Source: Thiohalocapsa sp963698775 (lineage in GTDB: Bacteria > Pseudomonadota > Gammaproteobacteria > Chromatiales > Chromatiaceae). Taken from it: a stretch of 64,000 bases of DNA. The position numbers were made by a program, and so were the translations under genes. The notes beneath the pieces are model-generated. The model worked only from the letters and a program-made list of their open reading frames with translations. It was not told the origin of the DNA and made no database searches. The stretch spans positions 18,367 to 82,366 of the forward strand of contig CAVOSE010000036.1 in assembly GCA_963698775.1 (NCBI GenBank), given 5' to 3'. Shown piece by piece: positions 24,716 to 32,048 of the stretch (the first letter of the stretch is position 1; each line of letters begins with the position of its first letter).

Positions 24716-24864
24716 TTCACCACGAAGAGCACGAAGAAGAAAGCGAAGAAAAAGAGACTCTTAAAGGCATGCCTCGCTGCCGCTTGGCTCACCCCCAGGG
24801 TGCAGGCGCAAACGTGCGTATCCTGCTGAACCCCTTCGTGTTCTTCGTGCTCTTCGTGGTTCAA
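24716..24864. repeat. CACGAAGA-type inverted repeat element
   Basis: ttcaccacgaagagcacgaa at 24716-24735 (continuing gaa) and its near-exact inverse ttcttcgtgctcttcgtggt at 24841-24860, about 100 bases apart. A partial copy (gtttcaccacgaagg) lies at about 36294-36308. It resembles interspersed repeats common in gammaproteobacterial genomes; no coding frame lies in it. Confidence 0.75.
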
Positions 24865-25047
24865 ACACCGGATCTAGGTCGATGGGTTGTGACTGGCGCC
24901 CTACCCCGACGTTTGGCTGTCGCTATCATTCGCCGTAGCCCCATCGCTGCCGCGTCACTCACAGCGCGGAGAGGACGCGACCGACAAACTACCGGCTGAC
25001 GCGCTACCCGGCACCGACAGAGGGCCCGCAAGCCGCGGAGTCCGGCA

Positions 25048-26124
25048 TCAGCCCCGTTGCAGCAGCATGCGCAGATCGAGCACAGCGGCGTTGGCCCGCG
25101 CGATGTAAGAGGCCAGCACGAGGGAGTGGTTCGCGACCCAGCCAAAGCCGTGACCGTTCAGCATCACCGGGCTCCACTTACGCATGGACGCCTGCTCCAA
25201 ATCGCGGATGATCTGCTGCATGGAGACCTCGGCGTTCTTGTCCTCAAGGACGTCCGCGAAGTCGATTGAAAGGGCCTTCATCATGTGTAGCAGAGCCCAG
25301 GTGTAGCCGCGCGCTTCGAAGAAGACGTTGTCGATTTGCGTCCATCCGGTGCGCTCAAGGGTCTGCGCGGCAGGGGTACCGGCGGTCAAAGCCGCAGTCA
25401 ACTCCTCATCACCGACGCTCGCACTCAGCCGCTGGCCGTAGCTGCCGAGCCGCTTCTCCACCACCCCAAGGTAGGCGCTCAAATTGTCGGCTCGCGTGTA
25501 GAATCGCGCGGTCTGATCGGTGCCCTGTTGCAGGGCCGCAAGGTAGTCTCGAAGTGCCCGAGCACCCTGCCGGTATTCCTCCTCGGCGGCCGGCAAAATC
25601 CAAGCGTCGGCGTCAAAGTTGAACTCGGAGTCCGCCTCTTTCAGCGAGAGATTCTCGATGGACTGCGTCTGCGAGCGGCTGAAATCGTTACGCATCGACC
25701 GCACTGTATCGCGCAACTCCGTCAACATGCCGTATTCCCAACTCGGCATGTTGTCCATCAGTATCCCGGGCGGCAAGACGTCGTTCTGGAGATAGCCGAC
25801 GGGCTTGTCAAGCAGTGTCTCGGCAACTCGAATCGCCGCGGCCGTAGTCGCGGAACCTGGAGCCGGCGTAGCGACATCGTCACCCAGGATCTCCCGCATG
25901 TTGGCGGTGACGTCAAACTTCGCGGGCTGAAAGGAGGCCCAAAGGCCCAGTCCACCGATCAATAAGGCCAGGGCCCCGACCGAGCCGAGCAAGATGCTCA
26001 CCCAAGACGGGCCGCCCGTTGCTTTCGACTGAGCAGCTTCCTCCTCCGCCGCGTAGGCAGCTTCCGGTGTCGGAACGGATGGTTCCGGTAACGGGTTCGG
26101 ATTTCGCAGTGTGTCTGACGCCAT
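25048..26124 (-). CDS. DUF2333 family membrane-anchored protein
   Basis: 358 residues from ATG 26124 (MASDTLRNP); a GTG three codons upstream is also possible. A disordered Pro/Glu/Ala-rich cytoplasmic head (to ~38) is followed by one membrane segment (LLGSVGALALLIGGLGLWAS). The periplasmic remainder is the DUF2333 domain: VGYLQNDVLPPGILMDNMPS, WEYGMLTELRDTVRSMRNDF, SEFNFDADAWILPAAEEEYR, and FGWVANHSLVLASYIARANA near the end. Function is unknown. It is monocistronic and divergent from the Mrp-type operon. Confidence 0.9.
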   Translation of the reverse strand: MASDTLRNPNPLPEPSVPTPEAAYAAEEEAAQSKATGGPSWVSILLGSVGALALLIGGLGLWASFQPAKFDVTANMREILGDDVATPAPGSATTAAAIRVAETLLDKPVGYLQNDVLPPGILMDNMPSWEYGMLTELRDTVRSMRNDFSRSQTQSIENLSLKEADSEFNFDADAWILPAAEEEYRQGARALRDYLAALQQGTDQTARFYTRADNLSAYLGVVEKRLGSYGQRLSASVGDEELTAALTAGTPAAQTLERTGWTQIDNVFFEARGYTWALLHMMKALSIDFADVLEDKNAEVSMQQIIRDLEQASMRKWSPVMLNGHGFGWVANHSLVLASYIARANAAVLDLRMLLQRG

Positions 26125-26552
26125 TTGCTTCACCTCGTTCTCTTAAATGTCTGGCAGTGGTCGCGCGGCAGCCCGCGGGCCGCCATCCCATGTCCCGCAA
26201 AATTGAACCGCAGGCACCAAAAACAAGCGGGTCGTGGCCAGGAGGTCGTCTGGTGCGGTGGCTTGTCGGCGCGGCTTAGATCGCGACGATGATCCGACGG
26301 CCTCAGTGTAGAATGGGGAGAAAACTCGCTCAGCCAAAGGTTTTTGGTTTGCGCACAAGACAGTGGCGATCGCAGCAGCTGCAGGGCAAGACATGACGGC
26401 GCCTCCGTGCGAGATGAGTATTCCCTTCGAATAATTCCGAAAAATCGATGGGTTGCTTCCCGAGCATCGATTATTTCTTCACTTTTGCCTATGCCGCCAC
26501 AACCTGGGCTGATGTACGGTATAGGGGAACCTCTTAGCAACAGGTCGGAGAT
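26125..26552. other. Intergenic region between DUF2333 and the Mrp-type operon
   Basis: About 430 bases separating divergent transcription units. It should hold both promoters; AT-rich stretches near 26430-26470 (cgaataattccgaaaaatcg) and tacggtatagg near 26514 are the only candidates. No small gene or repeat was recognised. Confidence 0.45.
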
Positions 26553-27080
26553 ATGTTGAGCAGCCCAACCCGCCGACCAAGCTTGCGCTCGGTGCTCGCC
26601 CGACTTAGCCTGTTTGTTTTGGTCTGGCTCAGTCTCGCTGGTTCTGATCCCTCGTCGTGGATCATCGGTGTGCCAGCCGTCGTGCTCGCAACACTCATGG
26701 CCTTGCGACTCGAAGCGCAGACATCCGAACGATCGCGCCTGCTCGGTTTTGTCCGGTTCGTGCCGTTTTTTTTGGTCGAATCGATCCGCGGCGGTTTCGA
26801 CGTGGCGTCCCGCGTGATGCGCCCCCGATTGCGCATCGCGCCAGGGGTGCGCACCTATCCGCTGCGACTGAGCGGCCCGAACGCTCGCGTGTTCTTCCTC
26901 GACACCGTGAGCCTACTCCCGGGCACCCTGAGCGCCGACATGCGCGACGGACAACTGTTCGTTCACGCCCTCGACATCCGTGACGATGTCGATGCGTCGC
27001 TGCGGCGGCTCGAGCATCGCGTCGCGGACCTGTTCGGCGAAAACTTAGACGATGACACACCAGGAGAGCGCTTGGCATGA
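26553..27080 (+). CDS. mnhE: Mrp/Mnh antiporter subunit E
   Basis: 175 residues. Two N-terminal hydrophobic segments (LSLFVLVWLSLAGSDPSSWI and IGVPAVVLATLMAL) and FFLVESIRGGFDVASRVMRP are the MnhE signature, followed by the cytoplasmic part ending SLLPGTLSADMRDGQLFVHA. First gene of a run of nine that overlap or nearly touch; its stop overlaps the mnhF start by 4 nt. In Mrp complexes subunit E helps assemble the Na+/H+ antiporter; in Mbh/Mbx-type complexes the same subunit is called MbhA. Confidence 0.93.
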   Translation: MLSSPTRRPSLRSVLARLSLFVLVWLSLAGSDPSSWIIGVPAVVLATLMALRLEAQTSERSRLLGFVRFVPFFLVESIRGGFDVASRVMRPRLRIAPGVRTYPLRLSGPNARVFFLDTVSLLPGTLSADMRDGQLFVHALDIRDDVDASLRRLEHRVADLFGENLDDDTPGERLA

Positions 27081-27355
27081 CCGAACTGTTCCTCGCCGTC
27101 TCGCTCCTGTTGCTGGGGACCATGACCGCCGGTCTCGTCCGGGTCGTCATCGGGCCCACCCCCGCCGACCGCATGATGGCCGCCCAACTTTTGGGCACCT
27201 CCAGCATCGGAGCCTTGTTGCTGCTGGCGCCGGCGCTCGACATCCCGGCCCTCGTCGACGTGGCGTTGATCTTTGCGCTGCTGGCCGCGGTCTCCGTCGT
27301 TGCCTTCACGCGGCGTCGGGTCGAATCCAAGGGTGCCGATGAGGAGATCGCCTGA
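27077..27355 (+). CDS. mnhF: Mrp/Mnh antiporter subunit F
   Basis: 92 residues with three membrane helices. The signature VRVVIGPTPADRMMAAQLLG lies between helix 1 and helix 2, and ALVDVALIFALLAAVSVVAF at the end is typical of MnhF (MbhB). It overlaps mnhE by 4 nt and shares one base with the mnhG start. Confidence 0.93.
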   Translation: MTELFLAVSLLLLGTMTAGLVRVVIGPTPADRMMAAQLLGTSSIGALLLLAPALDIPALVDVALIFALLAAVSVVAFTRRRVESKGADEEIA

Positions 27356-27669
27356 TGGACGCCGAGCTGACGCAGCAAGCGCTGCACACTCTGTCCGCCC
27401 TGTTGGTACTCGGCGGCGGGTTTTTCTTCGTCGCCGGCACGGTCGGTCTTCTCCGGCTCCCGGACCTGTTTTGCCGGCTGCACGCACTGACGAAGGCCGA
27501 CAACCTCGGCCTCGGGTTGATCCTGCTCGGGCTGATGCCTTTCGTGCCTGACGTCTTTTACGGCGCGAAGATGGTTTTGCTCTGGCTGCTGGTCATGGTC
27601 TCCGGCGCCACCGGAGCGCACCTGATCGCAAAACGCGCGCTGCGTGGTGATGGCGAGGACCCGCAATGA
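27355..27669 (+). CDS. mnhG: Mrp/Mnh antiporter subunit G
   Basis: 104 residues, three helices. The family motif GFFFVAGTVGLLRLPDLFCR LH is visible with HALTKADNLGLGLILLGL next to it; this is the classic MnhG (MbhC) pattern LRxPDxxxRxHAxTKxxTLG. It overlaps the following DUF4040 gene by 4 nt (ATGA). Confidence 0.93.
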   Translation: MDAELTQQALHTLSALLVLGGGFFFVAGTVGLLRLPDLFCRLHALTKADNLGLGLILLGLMPFVPDVFYGAKMVLLWLLVMVSGATGAHLIAKRALRGDGEDPQ

Positions 27670-27971
27670 GCTTAGCCACCCTTCTGCTGCTGTTCGATCT
27701 GGTTCTGCTTGTCACCTTGCTGGCGCTGGCGGTGGCCGCGGTGACAAGTCCTGAGCCGCGCCGGGCGGTCATGCTGTTTATCGCCTTCGGACTCTGGTTG
27801 TCGCTCGTGTGGGCGAGGTTGCACGCACCCGATGTCGCCCTTGCCGAGGCCGCCATCGGCGCCGGCCTTGGCGGCGCGTTGATGCTGGCGGCGGCCCGTC
27901 GCGCCGCCAGGCAGCGGACGGATGCGGCGCGCACCGACGACGCCGAGCGCGTGGAGCGCCAGACGCCATGA
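27666..27971 (+). CDS. DUF4040 subunit (MbhD-like, equivalent to part of MrpA C-terminus)
   Basis: 101 residues, three helices followed by a charged tail. The signature LHAPDVALAEAAIGAGLGGA corresponds to the DUF4040 domain that in fused MrpA lies after the NuoL-like part and in Mbh-type hydrogenases is a separate subunit, MbhD. Its presence as a stand-alone gene after mnhG is the Mbh/Mbx order rather than the classic mrpABCDEFG order. It overlaps the next gene by 4 nt. Confidence 0.88.
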   Translation: MSLATLLLLFDLVLLVTLLALAVAAVTSPEPRRAVMLFIAFGLWLSLVWARLHAPDVALAEAAIGAGLGGALMLAAARRAARQRTDAARTDDAERVERQTP

Positions 27972-28654
27972 CCGCAAGCGCCCCTCTGTCCGAGAGCCAA
28001 CGCCGCGATCTGAGGCTGTTGCTCGGCATATTGCTGGCACTGATTGGCGGACTGCTGCTGTGGGTATTCTACGCGGCGGTGGCGGCCGATCCGGGCCCGC
28101 GCCTGGCAGAACTTGCCCACGCCAACGTGCCCTTGTCCGGGGTGACCAATCCCGTCACCTCGGTCCTACTCAATTTTCGCGCCTACGACACCTTGATGGA
28201 ACTTGCGGTTCTGCTGGCCGCACTGACGGGCATCTGGTCTCTCGGCCGGGCCGCGGCGCCATTCCAGCGTGCCGGCCCCGCACTGCGCGGAATGGTCGCC
28301 TGGATTGTGCCGCTGCTGATTTTGGCCGGCGGCTACATGCTGTGGGTCGGGGGCCACGCGCCTGGAGGCGCCTTTCAGGCGGGCGCGCTGTTGGGCGCTG
28401 CCGGTGTCATTTTGCGCCTTTCCGGCGATGGTAGCGCAGGCCTGCCGGACGAGCTGTGGCAGCGCTGGTTGATCATCGCCGGCGTGGCCGTTTTTCTGTT
28501 GGTCGGGCTCGCGCTCATCCAGGTTGGCGGCGGTTTCTTGAGCTTCCCGCCCGCGGTCGCGAAATGGCTGATTCTGCTCATTGAGACCGCGGCAACTGTT
28601 GCTATCGGCGCGACCTTGGCGGCCGCCTATGTCGGCGGCAGGCCAGACCCATGA
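27968..28654 (+). CDS. Fused MbhE-like/MnhB subunit
   Basis: 228 residues. The first ~105 residues, with GVTNPVTSVLLNFRAYDTLM, correspond to the last part of MrpA (MbhE). The second half, beginning GMVAWIVPLLILAGGYMLWV and including GGHAPGGAFQAGALLGAAGV, is MnhB (MbhF). So two subunits that are separate in Mbh complexes are one polypeptide here. Six or seven helices in total. It is followed, after a 31-base gap, by mnhC. Confidence 0.85.
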   Translation: MTASAPLSESQRRDLRLLLGILLALIGGLLLWVFYAAVAADPGPRLAELAHANVPLSGVTNPVTSVLLNFRAYDTLMELAVLLAALTGIWSLGRAAAPFQRAGPALRGMVAWIVPLLILAGGYMLWVGGHAPGGAFQAGALLGAAGVILRLSGDGSAGLPDELWQRWLIIAGVAVFLLVGLALIQVGGGFLSFPPAVAKWLILLIETAATVAIGATLAAAYVGGRPDP

Positions 28655-28685
28655 AGCCAGTCCCCTTCGTTCGCGATTCCACCCA

Positions 28686-29054
28686 ATGACAGCCCAATTT
28701 CTTTACGGCGGCGCCGGCATGGCCTTGTTCGTGCTCGGCGTCTGGTCCTTCCTGGTCCACGAGCCCCTGCTGCGCAAGCTCATCGCGCTCAACATCATGG
28801 GTGGCGGCGTGTTTCACGTGCTGATCGCAGTTGCCTATCGCGGCGGCGACACCGCCCCTGACCCGGTTCCTCATGCGCTGGTCCTCACCGGCATTGTCGT
28901 TGCGGTCAGCGCCACCGCATTGGCCCTCGCGCTTGGAGCCCGACTTGACGCCTTGAGCCAGACCGACCGCCGTGATGCCGGTTCCGCCGCAACGCGACCA
29001 GCCCCGTCCGAGCAGCCACGTGAATCCGCAGGAGGGCTTGCGGGTGACGCCTGA
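28686..29054 (+). CDS. mnhC: Mrp/Mnh antiporter subunit C (NuoK-like)
   Basis: 122 residues, three helices of the NuoK/MnhC fold: FLYGGAGMALFVLGVWSFLV, KLIALNIMGGGVFHVLIAVA and PHALVLTGIVVAVSATALAL, the second carrying the conserved NIM/N-motif and the third the PxxQALxLTxIVI-like motif (here DPVPHALVLTGIVV). The C-terminal 30 residues are hydrophilic. It overlaps the mnhD start by 11 nt. Confidence 0.92.
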   Translation: MTAQFLYGGAGMALFVLGVWSFLVHEPLLRKLIALNIMGGGVFHVLIAVAYRGGDTAPDPVPHALVLTGIVVAVSATALALALGARLDALSQTDRRDAGSAATRPAPSEQPRESAGGLAGDA

Positions 29055-30528
29055 CCTTCTGGCTTTCGCGGTAGCTGTGCCGCTGTTTGGTGCGCTACTG
29101 AGCCTGGTGGCGGTCAAGCGGGATGGCGAACGGATCATCGCCGGCCCATCGCTGAATACCATCGGGCTGATCACGGCGACACTGACCACCTTGATCATCA
29201 TCGCGATCACGCATTCAGTCTGGGCGTCCGGCACGCTGCGGCTGGATATCGGCGGCTGGGGGGTCCCGCTAGGCATCGCACTCCAGGCAGACGGGCTCTC
29301 GGCGGCGATGCTGATCATGGCCAATCTGGTGGCCCTTGGCACCAGCGTCTACGCCACCGGCTACTTCACTAGCGGCGACAAGGCAGTCCACTTCTGGCCC
29401 CTCTGGTTGTTGCTGTGGGCCGCGCTGAACGGTCTTTTCCTAGCGGCCGACCTATTCAACCTCTACGTCATGCTGGAATTGCTCGGACTGGCCGCCGCGG
29501 CCCTCGGCGCATTGACCGGCACTCGCGACGCCGTCTCGGCGAATCTGCGTTACCTGTTGGTGGGACTGCTCGGTTCGATGACCTATCTGCTGGGCGTCGC
29601 GCTGCTCTACACCGCCTACGGCACCATGGACATGGGGCTGCTCGCCGATGCGCTTCGCCAGCCTGGCCCCATCGACGCCACCGCATTGGTGCTGATGACC
29701 GCGGGGCTGGCCCTGAAGGCAGCGCTGTTTCCGCTGCATTTCTGGCTACCGCCGGCCCACGCGAACGCGCCGGCACCGGTCAGCGCGGCGCTGTCCGCAC
29801 TGGTGGTCAAGGCCGCGTTCTATCTCATCCTGCGCTTGTGGCTGGAACTGTTCGCGCCGATCGCGACCCCGGGCGCCTCGCTGGTGCTCGGCCTGCTCGG
29901 TGCCGGCGCCGTGGTCTGGGGCTCCTGGCGGGCGCTGCGGGCCGAACGCCTGAAGCTGCTGGCGGCCTACTCCACGGTGGCCCAGATCGGCTATCTTTTC
30001 CTGTTCTTCCCGCTGCTGGCCGCCACTCCGGACGGTCAGGACCGTGACAACCTGATCGCCGCCCTGGTGCTGATGGCGTTGACCCACGGCTTTGCCAAAT
30101 CCGGTCTGTTTCTGGCCGCCGGGCTGGTGCAAAAGCACGCCGGCCACGATCGCATCGCCGAGTTGGGTGGCACCGCGCAACACCTGCCGGCGACGACCTT
30201 CGCCATCGCGCTGGCCGGCTCGTCGTTGATCGGGCTGCCACCGAGCGGCAGCTTCATCGGCAAGTGGTTGCTGCTCCAAGGCGCGCTGGAAACCGGCCAG
30301 TGGTGGTGGGTCGTGGTTGCCGTCATCGGCACCCTGCTGGCCGGTGCCTATGTGTTTCGGGTCCTGAGCCACGCCTTCGGACTCGAGCCGACACCCCGGC
30401 GCTTTGTCACCGACGCCCGCGCCGAGGTACCGGCGCTCGTGCTGGCATTGATTTCGGTAGCGGCGCTGGGGCTCGCCGCCGGCCCGTTGTGGACCCTGCT
30501 CGGTTTCGACGCCGGAGGCGCCACATGA
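29044..30528 (+). CDS. mnhD: Proton-translocating antiporter-like subunit D (NuoN/MnhD)
   Basis: 494 residues from a GTG at 29044 that overlaps the end of mnhC; the ATG at 28972 lies deep inside mnhC. Fourteen helices of the proton_antipo_M fold. The TM5 glutamate is present in LFNLYVMLELLGLAAAALGA, the TM7 lysine in GLALKAALFPLHFWLPPAHA, and the broken-helix TM8 in SAALSALVVKAAFYLILRL; the C-terminal part has LPPSGSFIGKWLLLQGALE. It is expected to move H+ or Na+. Confidence 0.92.
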   Translation: MTPDLLAFAVAVPLFGALLSLVAVKRDGERIIAGPSLNTIGLITATLTTLIIIAITHSVWASGTLRLDIGGWGVPLGIALQADGLSAAMLIMANLVALGTSVYATGYFTSGDKAVHFWPLWLLLWAALNGLFLAADLFNLYVMLELLGLAAAALGALTGTRDAVSANLRYLLVGLLGSMTYLLGVALLYTAYGTMDMGLLADALRQPGPIDATALVLMTAGLALKAALFPLHFWLPPAHANAPAPVSAALSALVVKAAFYLILRLWLELFAPIATPGASLVLGLLGAGAVVWGSWRALRAERLKLLAAYSTVAQIGYLFLFFPLLAATPDGQDRDNLIAALVLMALTHGFAKSGLFLAAGLVQKHAGHDRIAELGGTAQHLPATTFAIALAGSSLIGLPPSGSFIGKWLLLQGALETGQWWWVVVAVIGTLLAGAYVFRVLSHAFGLEPTPRRFVTDARAEVPALVLALISVAALGLAAGPLWTLLGFDAGGAT

Positions 30529-32048
30529 CCGGTTCCCTGGCGCTGTCTGAATCCATGGCGACCCTGCTGCCCGGCGCCATCGTGCTGAGTTCGCTGCTGC
30601 CCGGCATCTTCATCTTCCTGGTGCAGGAAGAGAGTCATCGACTGCGCACGGTGCTGAACCTGTTCGGTGCCGTGCTGAAACTGGTGCTGGTGGGTGTGCT
30701 GATCTGGGGTGTCTACCTGGGTCAGGTCTATGAGAGCCGGCTGACCATCGCGCCGGGCCTGGAATTGGTGCTGCAGGCGGATGCGCTGTCCGTCCTGTTC
30801 GTCACCCTGTCCACGGTCCTGTGGCTGATCACGACCGTCTACGCCATCGGCTACCTGGAGCATTCGCCGAATCGCAGCCGCTTTTTCGGCTTTTTCAGCC
30901 TGTGCGTATCCGCCACCGTCGGCATCGCGCTGGCGGGCAACCTGCTCACCTTCGTCATCTTCTACGAGATCCTGACCCTGGCCACCTACCCGCTGGTGGC
31001 GCACCGCGGCACGCCGGACGCCACCCGCGGCGCCAAGATCTATCTCGCCTACACCCTCACTGGTGGGGTGTCGCTGTTGATTGGCGCGATCTGGCTACGA
31101 ACACTGACCGGGCCCGTGGATTTCATCTCCGGCGGCGTGTTGTCCGGCATGCCCGAGGCCATGCACGGCCAACTCATCGCGATCTTCGCGTTGCTGCTGG
31201 CTGGACTCGGCGTCAAGGCGGCGCTGGTGCCGCTGCACGGTTGGCTGCCGCAATCGATGGTGGCGCCAGCGCCGGTCAGTTCGCTGCTGCACGCGGTGGC
31301 CGTCGTCAAGGCCGGCGCCTTCGGCATCGTGCGCGTGGTCTATGACGTCTACGGCGTGACCTTTGCCGACTCGCTCGGGCTGCTGTCGGTATTGGCGGCG
31401 CTGGCGTCCATCACCATCGTCTATGGCTCGTACCAAGCGCTGCGTCAGGACGGACTGAAGAAGCGCCTGGCGTATTCCACCGTCAGTCAGGTGTCGTACA
31501 TCGCGCTCGGGGCATCGATCCTGGGTCCGGTGGCAACCGTGGGCGGCCTGGTGCATCTGGTACATCAGGGCATCATGAAGATTACACTGTTCTTTTGTGC
31601 CGGCAATTACGCCGAGACCCTGGGTGTGCACAAGGTCAGCCAGATGGACGGCGTCGGCCGGCGTATGCCCTGGACCACCTTGGCCTTCAGCATCGGCGCG
31701 CTGGGCATGATCGGCATTCCGCCTATCGCCGGCTTCGTCAGCAAATGGTACATCGGCCTCGGCGCGGTGCAGGCCGGACAGCACTGGGTCTTGCTGGTGC
31801 TGGCGGCCAGCACGCTGCTGAACGCGGGCTATTTTCTGCCCATCCTTTACCGCGCCTGGTTCCGACCGCCGCCGAAGGAATGGCCCAAGGAGCATGTCTT
31901 CGGCGGGCGCTTCGAGACCATGGGCGCCCTGCTCTGGCCGCCCATCATCACGGCCGCGCTGTGCCTGATCGCCGGACTGCTGGCGGCTGCCCCGTTCAGC
32001 CCGCTGGAGTGGGCGGAGCTGATCGCGCGGCGGGAGTACGGGCTATGA
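30525..32048 (+). CDS. Second NuoL/M-like antiporter subunit
   Basis: 507 residues, start overlapping mnhD by 4 nt. It has its own complete set of key features: TM5 glutamate in FVIFYEILTLATYPLVAHRG, lysine in GLGVKAALVPLHGWLPQSMV, HAVAVVKAGAFGIVRVVYDV for the discontinuous TM8 and HLVHQGIMKITLFFCAG for TM10. MbhH/MnhD-type by similarity. The Mbh/Mrp cores have one or two such subunits, so this is the second ion channel of the complex. It overlaps the following gene by 4 nt. Confidence 0.9.
   Translation: MTGSLALSESMATLLPGAIVLSSLLPGIFIFLVQEESHRLRTVLNLFGAVLKLVLVGVLIWGVYLGQVYESRLTIAPGLELVLQADALSVLFVTLSTVLWLITTVYAIGYLEHSPNRSRFFGFFSLCVSATVGIALAGNLLTFVIFYEILTLATYPLVAHRGTPDATRGAKIYLAYTLTGGVSLLIGAIWLRTLTGPVDFISGGVLSGMPEAMHGQLIAIFALLLAGLGVKAALVPLHGWLPQSMVAPAPVSSLLHAVAVVKAGAFGIVRVVYDVYGVTFADSLGLLSVLAALASITIVYGSYQALRQDGLKKRLAYSTVSQVSYIALGASILGPVATVGGLVHLVHQGIMKITLFFCAGNYAETLGVHKVSQMDGVGRRMPWTTLAFSIGALGMIGIPPIAGFVSKWYIGLGAVQAGQHWVLLVLAASTLLNAGYFLPILYRAWFRPPPKEWPKEHVFGGRFETMGALLWPPIITAALCLIAGLLAAAPFSPLEWAELIARREYGL

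Noticed and set aside
31595..32044. Upstream extension of the last Mrp-type subunit
   Set aside because: It lies wholly inside the preceding subunit gene in another frame and reads as Arg/Gly-rich nonsense; ATG 32045 gives the usual overlap.
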